A stretch of DNA of 64,000 nucleotides. It comes from Embleya sp040605455 (GTDB taxonomy: Bacteria; Actinomycetota; Actinomycetes; Streptomycetales; Streptomycetaceae). The position numbers and the translations under genes were made by a program. Where the stretch lies: assembly GCF_040605455.1 (NCBI RefSeq), contig NZ_JBEXCV010000002.1, positions 82,502 through 146,501 of the forward strand, read 5' to 3'. Below, one piece after another: positions 41,708-49,393 of the stretch; the stretch's first letter is position 1; the number at the start of each line of letters is the position of its first letter. The notes beneath the pieces were generated by a model that saw only the letters and a list, made by a program, of their open reading frames with translations, was not told the origin of the DNA and searched no databases.

Positions 41708-43948
41708 ATGCGTCGGATGGCCATGCGAATCCACGACCGTTCCACGCGCCGGGCCGCGGCCCTGCCGATATTCGTGCTGGCGGCGGGACTCGTCGTCACC
41801 GGTTGCACCTCCTCTTCCGGCGGCTCGAAGCCGGATCCGGTGCGCACCGCCGCCCTGTCCGGGGAGACGATGCGGCTCACCGCGTTCGACTCGTGCGGCG
41901 CGCTGGTCGACGACTTCCGAGCGGCGGCGCTGCGCACGATGACCGAGAAGAAATCCGTCGACAACGCGAAGCCCGGGACGATGTCGGACGGCGAGGCGCC
42001 GGCCGCCGCACCCAGGGCGGCGGCCCCGCAGGGCCTGGCCGCGGATCAGGCGGCGCCCACCACGCCGGAGCACTCGACCACCAACACCCAGGAGCAGGGC
42101 GTCGACGAGCCCGACCTGGTCAAGACCGACGGGCGTCGGGTGCTGACCGTGGCCGACGGCCGGCTCAGCGTGGTGGACGCCGCGACCCACCGGGTCACCG
42201 GCACGCTGGACGTGCCGGGCGCGCGGGCGAGCGATCTGCTGCTGTCCGGCGATCGGGCCCTGCTGATCCTGGGCGGTTCGCCGAACCTGCCCAAGAGCAA
42301 GGGGGGTTCGGGCAAGATGGCGCCGATCCCGGGCGCCCCGGGCGGTTCGTCGAGCGTGGTCGCGGGCGCTCGGGCCCGCTTCGTGCTGGTGGATCTGACC
42401 GCCGCGCCGCGGGTGCTCGGCGACCTGTCGGTGGACGGAAGCTACACGGACGGGCGGCAGATCGGCAGCACCGCGCGGATCGTGGTGCGCTCGCGGCCTC
42501 GACTGTCCACGTCCGTGGACAGGTCGCCCGGCAAGGCCAAGGATCTGATCCAGCGCTCGACCGCCTCGGACTGGCTGCCGCAGTTCACCCTCGCCGCGAA
42601 CGGGCGGACCGATTCCGGCAATCTGGTCGGCTGCGACCGGGTCAGCCGACCGCAGGCCAAGCCCGGCGATCCCGGGCACACCGGCACCGCGACGCTGAGC
42701 GTGTTGTCCTTCGACCTGACCCGCGACCTGGACAAGGGCGATCCGGTGACGGTGGCCGCCGACGTGGACAACGTGTACGCGTCGGAGTCCAACCTCTACC
42801 TGGCGACCACATCCACGCAGCGCGCCGTGTCCGGTGACGCGAAGGTGATCGGCGGCGGACCGCCGAGCACGACGACCACGATCAACCAGCTCGACATCTC
42901 CGGCAAGGGCACGCCGAGGCTGGTCGGCACCGGCGTGGTCTCGGGCGCGATGGTCAACGAGTACGCGATGTCCGAGCACGCGGGCAACCTGCGGGTGGCC
43001 ACCACGCTCTCGCCCGGCGACTCGACCGTCCCCAGGACGGTGCCGAGCGATCTCCCGCAGAGCAACACCACCCGCGGCGACTCGGCCCCAAGCGGCGCGG
43101 TGCCGGGCCAAGCCGCTCCCGACAGCGCGGCGTCGGGCCAGGCCGTCCCCGGCAGCGCACCGCGCGGCGGCATCGCCCCGAGCGGCCCCACCGACACCGA
43201 TCCGAGCACACCGCGGGACTTGCCGCCGCCGATCGCGCCCCGCTCCAGCACCGAGTCGGTGGTCACCGTGCTGGCCCGCAGCGGCGACAAGCTGACCCCG
43301 ATCGGTCGGGTGGGCGGCCTGGGCCGGACCGAACGCATCATGGGCGTGCGCTTCGCGGGCCCGCTCGCCTACGTGGTGACCTTCCGCCAGACCGACCCGC
43401 TGTACACGCTCGACCTGAGCGACCCGCGCAATCCCAAGGCGGTCGGCGAGCTCAAGATCAACGGCTACTCGGCCTACCTGCACCCGATCGCCGACGGCCG
43501 GCTGATCGGCGTCGGCCAGGACGCCACCGACGGCGGCCGCCGCCTGGGCACCCAGGTGTCGTTGTTCGACGTGAGCTCCCTGGCGAACCCGACCCGGGTC
43601 GCGCAGTACGCGCTCCCGGGCGCGAACTCGCAGGCCGAGCAGAACGCGCACGCGTTCTTGTACTGGGCCAAGGACGGCACCGTGGTGGTGCCCGTGAACG
43701 ATTCCTACAGCATCTCGGCGCAGCCGCAGTTCGCCCCGGGCGAGAAGTCCCCGAGCGGCGGTTCGTACGCGCTGGTGTTGCGGGTCGAGGGGAGTCGGAT
43801 CGTCGAGGTGGGTCGGGTGACGCACCCGGGCGCGAGCATCCAGCGCTCGCTGGTGATCGGTTCCGACCTGTGGACCGTCTCGACGGCCGGGATCTCGGTG
43901 GACCGGCTCGCCGACGTGCGTCAGGTGGCCTGGATCCCGACCGCCTGA
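41708..43948 (+). CDS. Beta-propeller domain lipoprotein (PF09826-like)
   Basis: A 746-residue lipoprotein with signal and lipobox (LAAGLVVTGCTSSS). The exported part contains TNTQEQGVDEPDLVKTDGRR, the hallmark of secreted beta-propeller proteins, repeated beta-blade segments, an Asp/Ser-rich central insertion (about residues 430-510), and C-terminal FAGPLAYVVTFRQTDPLYTL and YSAYLHPIADGRLIGVGQD. In Streptomyces these are secreted proteins of unknown role, perhaps in wall maintenance. ATG at 41708; in-frame ATGs follow at 41717 and 41723, and no ribosome site decides the start. Confidence 0.85.
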   Translation: MRRMAMRIHDRSTRRAAALPIFVLAAGLVVTGCTSSSGGSKPDPVRTAALSGETMRLTAFDSCGALVDDFRAAALRTMTEKKSVDNAKPGTMSDGEAPAAAPRAAAPQGLAADQAAPTTPEHSTTNTQEQGVDEPDLVKTDGRRVLTVADGRLSVVDAATHRVTGTLDVPGARASDLLLSGDRALLILGGSPNLPKSKGGSGKMAPIPGAPGGSSSVVAGARARFVLVDLTAAPRVLGDLSVDGSYTDGRQIGSTARIVVRSRPRLSTSVDRSPGKAKDLIQRSTASDWLPQFTLAANGRTDSGNLVGCDRVSRPQAKPGDPGHTGTATLSVLSFDLTRDLDKGDPVTVAADVDNVYASESNLYLATTSTQRAVSGDAKVIGGGPPSTTTTINQLDISGKGTPRLVGTGVVSGAMVNEYAMSEHAGNLRVATTLSPGDSTVPRTVPSDLPQSNTTRGDSAPSGAVPGQAAPDSAASGQAVPGSAPRGGIAPSGPTDTDPSTPRDLPPPIAPRSSTESVVTVLARSGDKLTPIGRVGGLGRTERIMGVRFAGPLAYVVTFRQTDPLYTLDLSDPRNPKAVGELKINGYSAYLHPIADGRLIGVGQDATDGGRRLGTQVSLFDVSSLANPTRVAQYALPGANSQAEQNAHAFLYWAKDGTVVVPVNDSYSISAQPQFAPGEKSPSGGSYALVLRVEGSRIVEVGRVTHPGASIQRSLVIGSDLWTVSTAGISVDRLADVRQVAWIPTA

Positions 43949-44034
43949 CCGTCCCGGGCGGCACTCGGGCGGGCCGGTCTGGTATACCCGGGAGAGCTGA
44001 TCTGACAGACCATCAGAAACGACCGGGAGCGCAC

Positions 44035-44493
44035 ATGGCGGCCACCGTCTTCACCGACCTCCAGCAGATCAAGGACTCGGTGGGCAAGCACCTCGGCCAC
44101 AGCGAGTGGCTGGAGATCACCCAGGACCGGATCAACCTGTTCGCCGACGCGACCGGCGACCACCAGTGGATCCACGTGGACGTGGAGAGGGCGAAGAAGG
44201 GCCCGTTCGGCGCGCCGATCGCACACGGCTACCTGACCCTGGCGTTGTCCAACCTGTTCCTGCCGCAGATCGTCGAGGTGCGGAACATCTCGATGGGCGT
44301 GAACTACGGCGTGGACAAGGTGCGCTTCCCGGCCCCGGTCCCGGTCGGCTCCCGGGTGCGCGGCGGCGCGGAGATCGTGGCGGTCGCCGACATCGCCGGC
44401 GGCATCCAGGTGACCATCCGGATCACCGTCGAGATCGCCGACTCGGCCAAGCCGGCCTGCGTGATCGACTCGATCAGCCGCTACCTGGCCTGA
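44035..44493 (+). CDS. MaoC family dehydratase
   Basis: A 152-residue single hotdog-fold R-hydratase. The catalytic motif is FADATGDHQWIHVDVERAKK followed by GPFGAPIAHGYLTLAL, with the Asp/His of hydratase 2. It hydrates enoyl-CoA to 3-hydroxyacyl-CoA, in fatty-acid degradation or storage-polyester metabolism. ATG at 44035 with CGGGAG upstream. It faces the flavin oxidoreductase gene across a terminator hairpin. Confidence 0.93.
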   Translation: MAATVFTDLQQIKDSVGKHLGHSEWLEITQDRINLFADATGDHQWIHVDVERAKKGPFGAPIAHGYLTLALSNLFLPQIVEVRNISMGVNYGVDKVRFPAPVPVGSRVRGGAEIVAVADIAGGIQVTIRITVEIADSAKPACVIDSISRYLA

Positions 44494-44534
44494 GCGGGCC
44501 CGGCCGGCCGAGGACCGGTCGTCCTTCTCCTCGA

Positions 44535-44566
44535 CGCCGGACGGGCCGCGATGGGCCCGTCCGGCG
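44535..44566. terminator. Bidirectional hairpin between maoC-like gene and oxidoreductase gene
   Basis: Perfect 13-pair stem CGCCGGACGGGCC with GGCCCGTCCGGCG and a six-base loop, 42 bases after one stop and 26 before the other. Suited to both convergent transcripts. Confidence 0.78.
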
Positions 44567-44591
44567 TTGCGCGAACCGGACCGGACCGGCC

Positions 44592-45764
44592 CTACGCGTC
44601 CGGCTCGATCACGACGCAGCGGGTGCGGCTGTAGATGGTCGGCATGCACTTGTTGCAGTGGACGCACAGCGACTTGGTGTCGCGTTCGGCCGCGATCCGG
44701 TTGATCAGCTCCGGCTCGCGCAGCACCGCGCGGCCCATCGCGACGAATTCGAAGCCCTCGGTCATCGCGAGGTCCATCGTGTCCCGGTTGGTAATCCCCC
44801 CGAGCAGGATCAGCGGCAGCTTCAGCTCGGCCCGGAACTGCCGAGCGGAGGCGAGCAGATATGCCTCCTCGTACGGGTACGAGCGCAGGATGCGGTTGCC
44901 GATCAGCTTGACGCCCAGCCGCTGCGGCTGCGGGAAGGTCGCGGCGAACTCCGGCACCGGCGCATCGCCGCGGAAGAGGTACATCGGGTTGAGCAGCGAG
45001 CTGCCCGCGGTCAGTTCCAGCGCGTCCAGCGAGCCGTCCTCCTCCAGCCAGCGCGCGGTCCGGATGCTCTCCTCCAGCCGGATGCCGCCCGGGACGCCGT
45101 CCTCCATGTTGAGCTTGGCGGTCACCGCGATCCGGTCGCCCACCGCGTCCCGCACCGCCCGACACACGCCGCGCGCGACCTTGGCCCGGTTGGCGAGCGA
45201 GCCGCCGTACGCATCCTTGCGGTGGTTGAGCTTGGGGCTGAGGAAGGCGCTGGCGAAGTAGTTGTGGCCGAGGTGGATCTCCACCGCGTCGAAGCCGGAC
45301 TCGATCGCGAGCAGCGCGGCGTCGGCGTGCGCGCGGGTGATCCGGGCGATGTCCGCCTCGGTCGCGGCGTGCGTGATGCGCATGCCGAGCGGATTGAACA
45401 TGCGCCCGGCGGACAGCGCGGGCCGGCCGTTGGACTTGGCGTTGGCCACCGGACCGGCGTGGCCCAGTTGTGCCGAGACCGCCGCGCCCTCGGCGTGCAC
45501 CGCGTCGGTGAGGCGACGAAGCCCGGGCACCGCCTCGGGGCGCATCCAGATCTGGTGGCGGTCGGTACGGCCCTCGGGGGCGACCGCGCAGTAGGCCACG
45601 GTGGTCATCCCGATGCCGCCCGCCGCGGGACGCCGGTGGTACTCGATCAGATCGTCGGTGACCAGCGCGTCCGGGGTGGCTCCCTCGAACGTCGCGGCCT
45701 TGATGATCCGGTTGCGCAGCGTCAGCGGGCCGAGCGTGGCGGGGGCGAAGACGTCGGGTATCAC
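44592..45764 (-). CDS. NADH:flavin oxidoreductase (Old Yellow Enzyme family)
   Basis: A 390-residue OYE-type enzyme with FMN barrel signatures VFAPATLGPLTLRNRIIKAA, ARITRAHADAALLAIESGFD and EIHLGHNYFASAFLSPKLN. The C-terminus has CVHCNKCMPTIY with further Cys (RTRC), resembling the 4Fe-4S site of 2,4-dienoyl-CoA reductase-type members, but only the first domain is present. The GTG at 45764 overlaps the TetR stop (GTGA), so it is a regulated two-gene operon. The substrate is an unsaturated carbonyl or ene compound, unspecified. Confidence 0.9.
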   Translation of the reverse strand: MIPDVFAPATLGPLTLRNRIIKAATFEGATPDALVTDDLIEYHRRPAAGGIGMTTVAYCAVAPEGRTDRHQIWMRPEAVPGLRRLTDAVHAEGAAVSAQLGHAGPVANAKSNGRPALSAGRMFNPLGMRITHAATEADIARITRAHADAALLAIESGFDAVEIHLGHNYFASAFLSPKLNHRKDAYGGSLANRAKVARGVCRAVRDAVGDRIAVTAKLNMEDGVPGGIRLEESIRTARWLEEDGSLDALELTAGSSLLNPMYLFRGDAPVPEFAATFPQPQRLGVKLIGNRILRSYPYEEAYLLASARQFRAELKLPLILLGGITNRDTMDLAMTEGFEFVAMGRAVLREPELINRIAAERDTKSLCVHCNKCMPTIYSRTRCVVIEPDA

Positions 45765-46444
45765 GAGGCACCTCGTTCTGTGCGTGCTGTTCGGGACGGA
45801 CCGGGCGTGGACGGGTCGGCCGGCGACGCGTCGGCGGGGCGTGGGGCGTCGAGGCCCGCGGTGACGAAGCCGACGACGGTCGCCGCGGCGGGCGGCGGTA
45901 CGAACGCGTCCGCCACGGGCCGGCCGTAGAGCTGGAGCAACAGATCGAAGGCGAGTCGCCAGCGATCCGTGATCTCCCGGGCGCTCAGGTCCGGGCGCGC
46001 CGCAGCCAGCAGTCCACGCCACGGTTCGTGCCGAAACCATGGGTCGTCCCACGGCAGTTCGTGCCCGGAGAGCACGGTACGGGCGAGCAATTGCAGCAAC
46101 ATCGGCCCGTTGGGTTCGCGGGCCAACCGGTCGAACGGCTCGACGATGATCGTGACCACCTCGCCGACCGTGGGCGTGCGACCGGCCGCGCGGGCCCGCT
46201 CCAGGTCGGCCAGTGGCTCGGCCCACAACGGCCCCAAGCGCTGTTGCAGCAGCGCCACGACCAGGTCCCGCTTGGACCCGAAGTGATAGTGCACGGCAGC
46301 CGGATTCATCCCGGCGGCCGCGTTCACCGCCCGGATGGAGACCTTGTCGTAGCCGTGGGCGAGGAAGAGCCGTTCGGCCTCGTCGAGCAGCCGGGCCCGC
46401 GATTGCGCTGTCACGGCAGGCACCAAACCACGAAGCGCCGGCAT
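45761..46444 (-). CDS. TetR/AcrR family regulator of the oxidoreductase operon
   Basis: A 227-residue repressor with HTH (RLFLAHGYDKVSIRAVNAAA, then GMNPAAVHYHFGSKRDLVVA) and a long C-terminal ligand domain similar to the CerR/Rv1255c-like group. ATG at 46444 is chosen; TTG 46450 is possible. A perfect 17-base palindrome starts only two bases upstream, implying autorepression and a very short leader. The operon includes the downstream oxidoreductase, whose substrate is a candidate inducer. Confidence 0.88.
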   Translation of the reverse strand: MPALRGLVPAVTAQSRARLLDEAERLFLAHGYDKVSIRAVNAAAGMNPAAVHYHFGSKRDLVVALLQQRLGPLWAEPLADLERARAAGRTPTVGEVVTIIVEPFDRLAREPNGPMLLQLLARTVLSGHELPWDDPWFRHEPWRGLLAAARPDLSAREITDRWRLAFDLLLQLYGRPVADAFVPPPAAATVVGFVTAGLDAPRPADASPADPSTPGPSRTARTERGAS

Positions 46445-46445
46445 T

Positions 46446-46462
46446 TTCAATCACTGATTGAA
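46446..46462. promoter_or_regulatory. Palindromic operator TTCAATCACTGATTGAA
   Basis: A perfect 17-base inverted repeat with a single central base, located directly before the TetR start at 46444. Length and position match a TetR operator. Because it abuts the start codon, the transcript may be leaderless or start within the palindrome. Confidence 0.78.
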
Positions 46463-46538
46463 GCAATGATGCAATCCCGGCGGGGCCGACGGATCCGGCG
46501 CCGCGATCGGGCCCGGACGCGGGCTGCGACCCGGGGGC

Positions 46539-47423
46539 TCATTCCAGGGGCACCACGAGCACCGGGCAGTGGGCGTGTTCGATCGCGGCGGCCGCGACGT
46601 GGCCGACCCAGTGCCGCAGCGGGCCTCGGCGGTGTCGAACGCCGACCACCGCCAGTGCGCTGCCCGCCGATGCCTCCACGAGCGTCCCGGCCGCGTCGGC
46701 CATGACCGAGTCCGCGCGTACCTCGACATCGGGAAACTGCTTCCGCGCCCAGGTCAGGGCGCCTTCCAGGGCGGTCGCATGCACCTCGGCGACCGCGCGC
46801 ATGTCCGCCTCGCTGGGCCCGGCGAGCCCCGCGTAGCCCGGCCAACTCCACGCGTGCACCGCATGCACCGGCATGCCCCACCCACGGGCCGCCTCGAACG
46901 CGGCCCGCATCGCCTGACCGTCGCCGTCGCCCTGAATGCCGAGCAGCACGTCCGCGCCGGCCTGCCCGGCCGGCGCCCCGTGCTCGCCGCGCACGATCAG
47001 CAGCGGGCACGTCGTCCGCGCGGCCAAGGAACGCGAGACCGAACCCAGGAGCAGGCCGACGAACCCGCCACGCCCACGCGATCCGGCGACCAGCAACTGC
47101 GCGCCCTCGGCCGCCGCGAGCAGCGCGTCCCCGGGCAGGCCGTAGCCGACCCGGGCCTGCACGGTCAGGTTCGGATGGCGCCGCACCGCCGCCGCCGCGG
47201 CGTCCTGGACCAGCGCCTCGGCCGCCCGAGCGGTTTCCTCGTCCGGTTCCACCGTCTCGAAGCCGGGAGTGGCCATCGGCACCCGGATCGCGTGCACGAT
47301 GCGCAGCAGTGCGCCGCGCCGGACCGCCGCCTCGGCGGCATGGGCCACCGCCCGGTCGCCGTGCTCCGAGCCGTCCGTGCCCACGACCACCAGGGGTGTG
47401 TCGACCTCACCTGTGTTCGCCAT
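46539..47423 (-). CDS. Universal stress protein with two UspA domains
   Basis: A 294-residue tandem Usp protein. Domain 1 (residues 5-145) has PLVVVGTDGSEHGDRAVAHA and the ATP-binding pattern GSRGRGGFVGLLLGSVS. Domain 2 (150-294) has the matching GVRHRRGPLRHWVGHVA, but with His in place of the final Ser, so its nucleotide binding may be altered. These proteins respond to starvation and stress. ATG at 47423. Confidence 0.93.
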   Translation of the reverse strand: MANTGEVDTPLVVVGTDGSEHGDRAVAHAAEAAVRRGALLRIVHAIRVPMATPGFETVEPDEETARAAEALVQDAAAAAVRRHPNLTVQARVGYGLPGDALLAAAEGAQLLVAGSRGRGGFVGLLLGSVSRSLAARTTCPLLIVRGEHGAPAGQAGADVLLGIQGDGDGQAMRAAFEAARGWGMPVHAVHAWSWPGYAGLAGPSEADMRAVAEVHATALEGALTWARKQFPDVEVRADSVMADAAGTLVEASAGSALAVVGVRHRRGPLRHWVGHVAAAAIEHAHCPVLVVPLE

Positions 47424-47506
47424 GCCTGCTCTCCACTACCGGTGTCGAAACGGCGAAGACCGGCCCGGCGGACCTGCCGCCGAGCCGGTTCGGATGACCG
47501 CCGCGA

Positions 47507-47701
47507 TCAGAAGCTCAGGTTGCTCAGCAGGTTCGCGACGCTCTTGCCGCTGCTGTGGATGCTCGGCGCGATCGAGGTGCCGGCGAGATAGAACCCGAGC
47601 AGTGAGCACACGATCGCGTGCGGGATTCGCATGCCGCCCTTGCGGATCAGGATGAACACGATGATGGCCAGCAGGACGACGGCGGAAATGGACAAGGCCA
47701 T
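47507..47701 (-). CDS. Small two-helix membrane protein
   Basis: A 64-residue protein with two hydrophobic segments (MALSISAVVLLAIIVFILIR and IVCSLLGFYLAGTSIAPSI) and a short polar tail. ATG at 47701 is preceded by GAGGAG. Similar small proteins occur in streptomycete chromosomes and near plasmid transfer genes, so the role is unclear. It is upstream of the universal stress gene in the same direction with 83 bases between. Confidence 0.6.
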   Translation of the reverse strand: MALSISAVVLLAIIVFILIRKGGMRIPHAIVCSLLGFYLAGTSIAPSIHSSGKSVANLLSNLSF

Positions 47702-47807
47702 GGGGGTGACTCCTCGGGAGGCGCGCTGGGGAGCGCAGGGGACGGATCGTCCGCGCCGATGTCGGGACAGCGCGAAGAGTGCCGGTGGGACGGCGGAACT
47801 TCTGTGC

Positions 47808-47826
47808 TTTTGTCACCATCACAAAA
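47808..47826. promoter_or_regulatory. Inverted repeat in an AT-rich islet
   Basis: TTTTGT, seven bases, ACAAAA within an unusually AT-rich stretch (47800-47875) between the small membrane protein and the P450, which are divergent. The islet also holds TATAAA at 47843. The arrangement suggests promoters and an operator, but which gene they serve is not determined. The rest of the 374-base gap has no other feature. Confidence 0.5.
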
Positions 47827-48075
47827 ACTAACAGAAAGTGTCTATAAAGTAGCAAAAGGTCACGATTTCGCTCGCTGGGGTCGCTCGCCGTGACAGCGTG
47901 TCGCGGCGTGTCGCGGCGTGTCCGGGCGTGTCCAACCCCGCGCCCGGCGTGTCGGGCCGCGGACCGGCGCCGAAATCGCCCGCCGTCACACCTCGATCGC
48001 TCTTCCCGACCCACCCGAGCCGTGGAATTCTGGCCGCGCCCGCGCCCAGCCAGCACCACTGCCGGAAGGTCCGCC

Positions 48076-49317
48076 GTGCCCGAAACCATCGACAGCGCCA
48101 CCCCCGACGCCACCACGTTCGACGTCTACAGCCCCGACAGCTACGCGGCGGGCCTCCCGCACGCGACGTTCGCCGAGATGCGCCGAAGCGCTCCCGTCTA
48201 CCGGCACGCCGACCCGGAGCGGCCGGACGGCTTCTGGGCCGTCACCCGGCATGCCGACGTGATCCGGGTGTCCCGAAACCCGGAGATCTTCTCCTCGCGC
48301 GAGCGGCTGTCGCTGCTCGTCGAGCCCGAGGAGGACGTGCTCGCCACCCAGCGGCTGATGATGCTCAACATGGACCCGCCGGAGCACTCGCGGCTGCGCA
48401 ACATCGTCAACAAGGGCTTCACCCCACGCACCACGCTGACCCTGGAGGACAAGGTCCGCGAGGCCTGCGAGCGGATCGTGGCGAGTGCCCTCGACCGGGG
48501 CGAGGGCGATTTCGTGGCGATGTGCGCGGCCGAGTTGCCGCTGGTGGTGATCGCCGACCTGATGGGTGTACCGCAGATCGACCGGCATCGGCTGTTCGAG
48601 TGGTCGAACAAGCTGGTCGGCGAGGCGGACCCGGACCTGCGCCAGGACGCGGGCGAGGCCCAGCAGGTGCAGATGGAGATGTTCGGCTACGCGGACGCGC
48701 TGGGCGCGGCCCGGCGCGAGTGTCCCGTGGACGACATCGTGTCCAAACTGGTGTGCCCCGACCGCGACGGGCAGGAGCTGACCGCGATCGAGTTCGACCT
48801 GTTCTTCATGCTGCTGGCGGTGGCCGGCAACGAGACCACCCGCAACGCGATCTCCGGCGGCATGCTCGCGCTGATCGAGCACCCCGAACAGTGGGAGCGG
48901 CTGCGCGCCGACCCGGCCGAACTGGCCGGCACCGCGGCCGACGAGATCGTGCGCTGGGTCAGCCCGGTCAACGCCTTCAAGCGCACCGCGGTCCGGAACA
49001 CCGAGCTGAGCGGGCAGCCGATCGCCGCCGGCGACAAGGTGGTCGTCTACTACGCGTCCGCCAACCACGACGAGGACGTGTTCGTGGACCCCTACCGCCT
49101 CGACATCGGGCGCGACCCGAACCCGATGCTCGGCTTCGGCGGCGGTGGGCCGCACTTCTGCCTCGGCCGGCACCTGGCCAAGCTCGAACTGGAGATCATG
49201 TTCCGCACCCTGGCGGAGCGGGTGGAGCGGGTCGAACTGCTCGGCCCGGCACGGCGAATGCGGTCCAACTTCCTGAACGGCATCAAGGACATGCCGGTCC
49301 GGATCCACCGGGCCTGA
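48076..49317 (+). CDS. Cytochrome P450 (CYP124/125/142-like)
   Basis: A 413-residue bacterial P450. I-helix LLAVAGNETTRNAISGGMLA with the acid-alcohol pair Glu-Thr-Thr, ExxR in ADEIVRW, haem loop GFGGGGPHFCLGRHLAKLEL. The pattern NMDPPEHSRLRNIVNKGFTP and SPVNAFKRTA resembles actinobacterial P450s that act on steroids and methyl-branched lipids, such as CYP124, CYP125 and CYP142. GTG at 48076 follows GGAAGG. Its 3' end faces the FxsT gene across a terminator; it is unlikely to be part of the RiPP operon. Confidence 0.92.
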   Translation: MPETIDSATPDATTFDVYSPDSYAAGLPHATFAEMRRSAPVYRHADPERPDGFWAVTRHADVIRVSRNPEIFSSRERLSLLVEPEEDVLATQRLMMLNMDPPEHSRLRNIVNKGFTPRTTLTLEDKVREACERIVASALDRGEGDFVAMCAAELPLVVIADLMGVPQIDRHRLFEWSNKLVGEADPDLRQDAGEAQQVQMEMFGYADALGAARRECPVDDIVSKLVCPDRDGQELTAIEFDLFFMLLAVAGNETTRNAISGGMLALIEHPEQWERLRADPAELAGTAADEIVRWVSPVNAFKRTAVRNTELSGQPIAAGDKVVVYYASANHDEDVFVDPYRLDIGRDPNPMLGFGGGGPHFCLGRHLAKLELEIMFRTLAERVERVELLGPARRMRSNFLNGIKDMPVRIHRA

Positions 49318-49338
49318 CCCGACCGCGGACCGAACCGA

Positions 49339-49374
49339 CCGCGGTCGGCCCGACGGGCGTCGGGCCGACCGCGG
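49339..49374. terminator. Strong bidirectional hairpin between P450 and fxsT
   Basis: A perfect 16-pair stem CCGCGGTCGGCCCGAC with GTCGGGCCGACCGCGG and a four-base loop, between two converging stops (49317 and 49394). Confidence 0.85.
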
Positions 49375-49393
49375 CACACCGGGGAACCGGTCG

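Noticed and set aside
48076..49317. P450 as tailoring enzyme of the FxsA peptide
   Set aside because: It is convergent with fxsT and separated by a strong terminator, and its sequence resembles steroid/lipid P450s.
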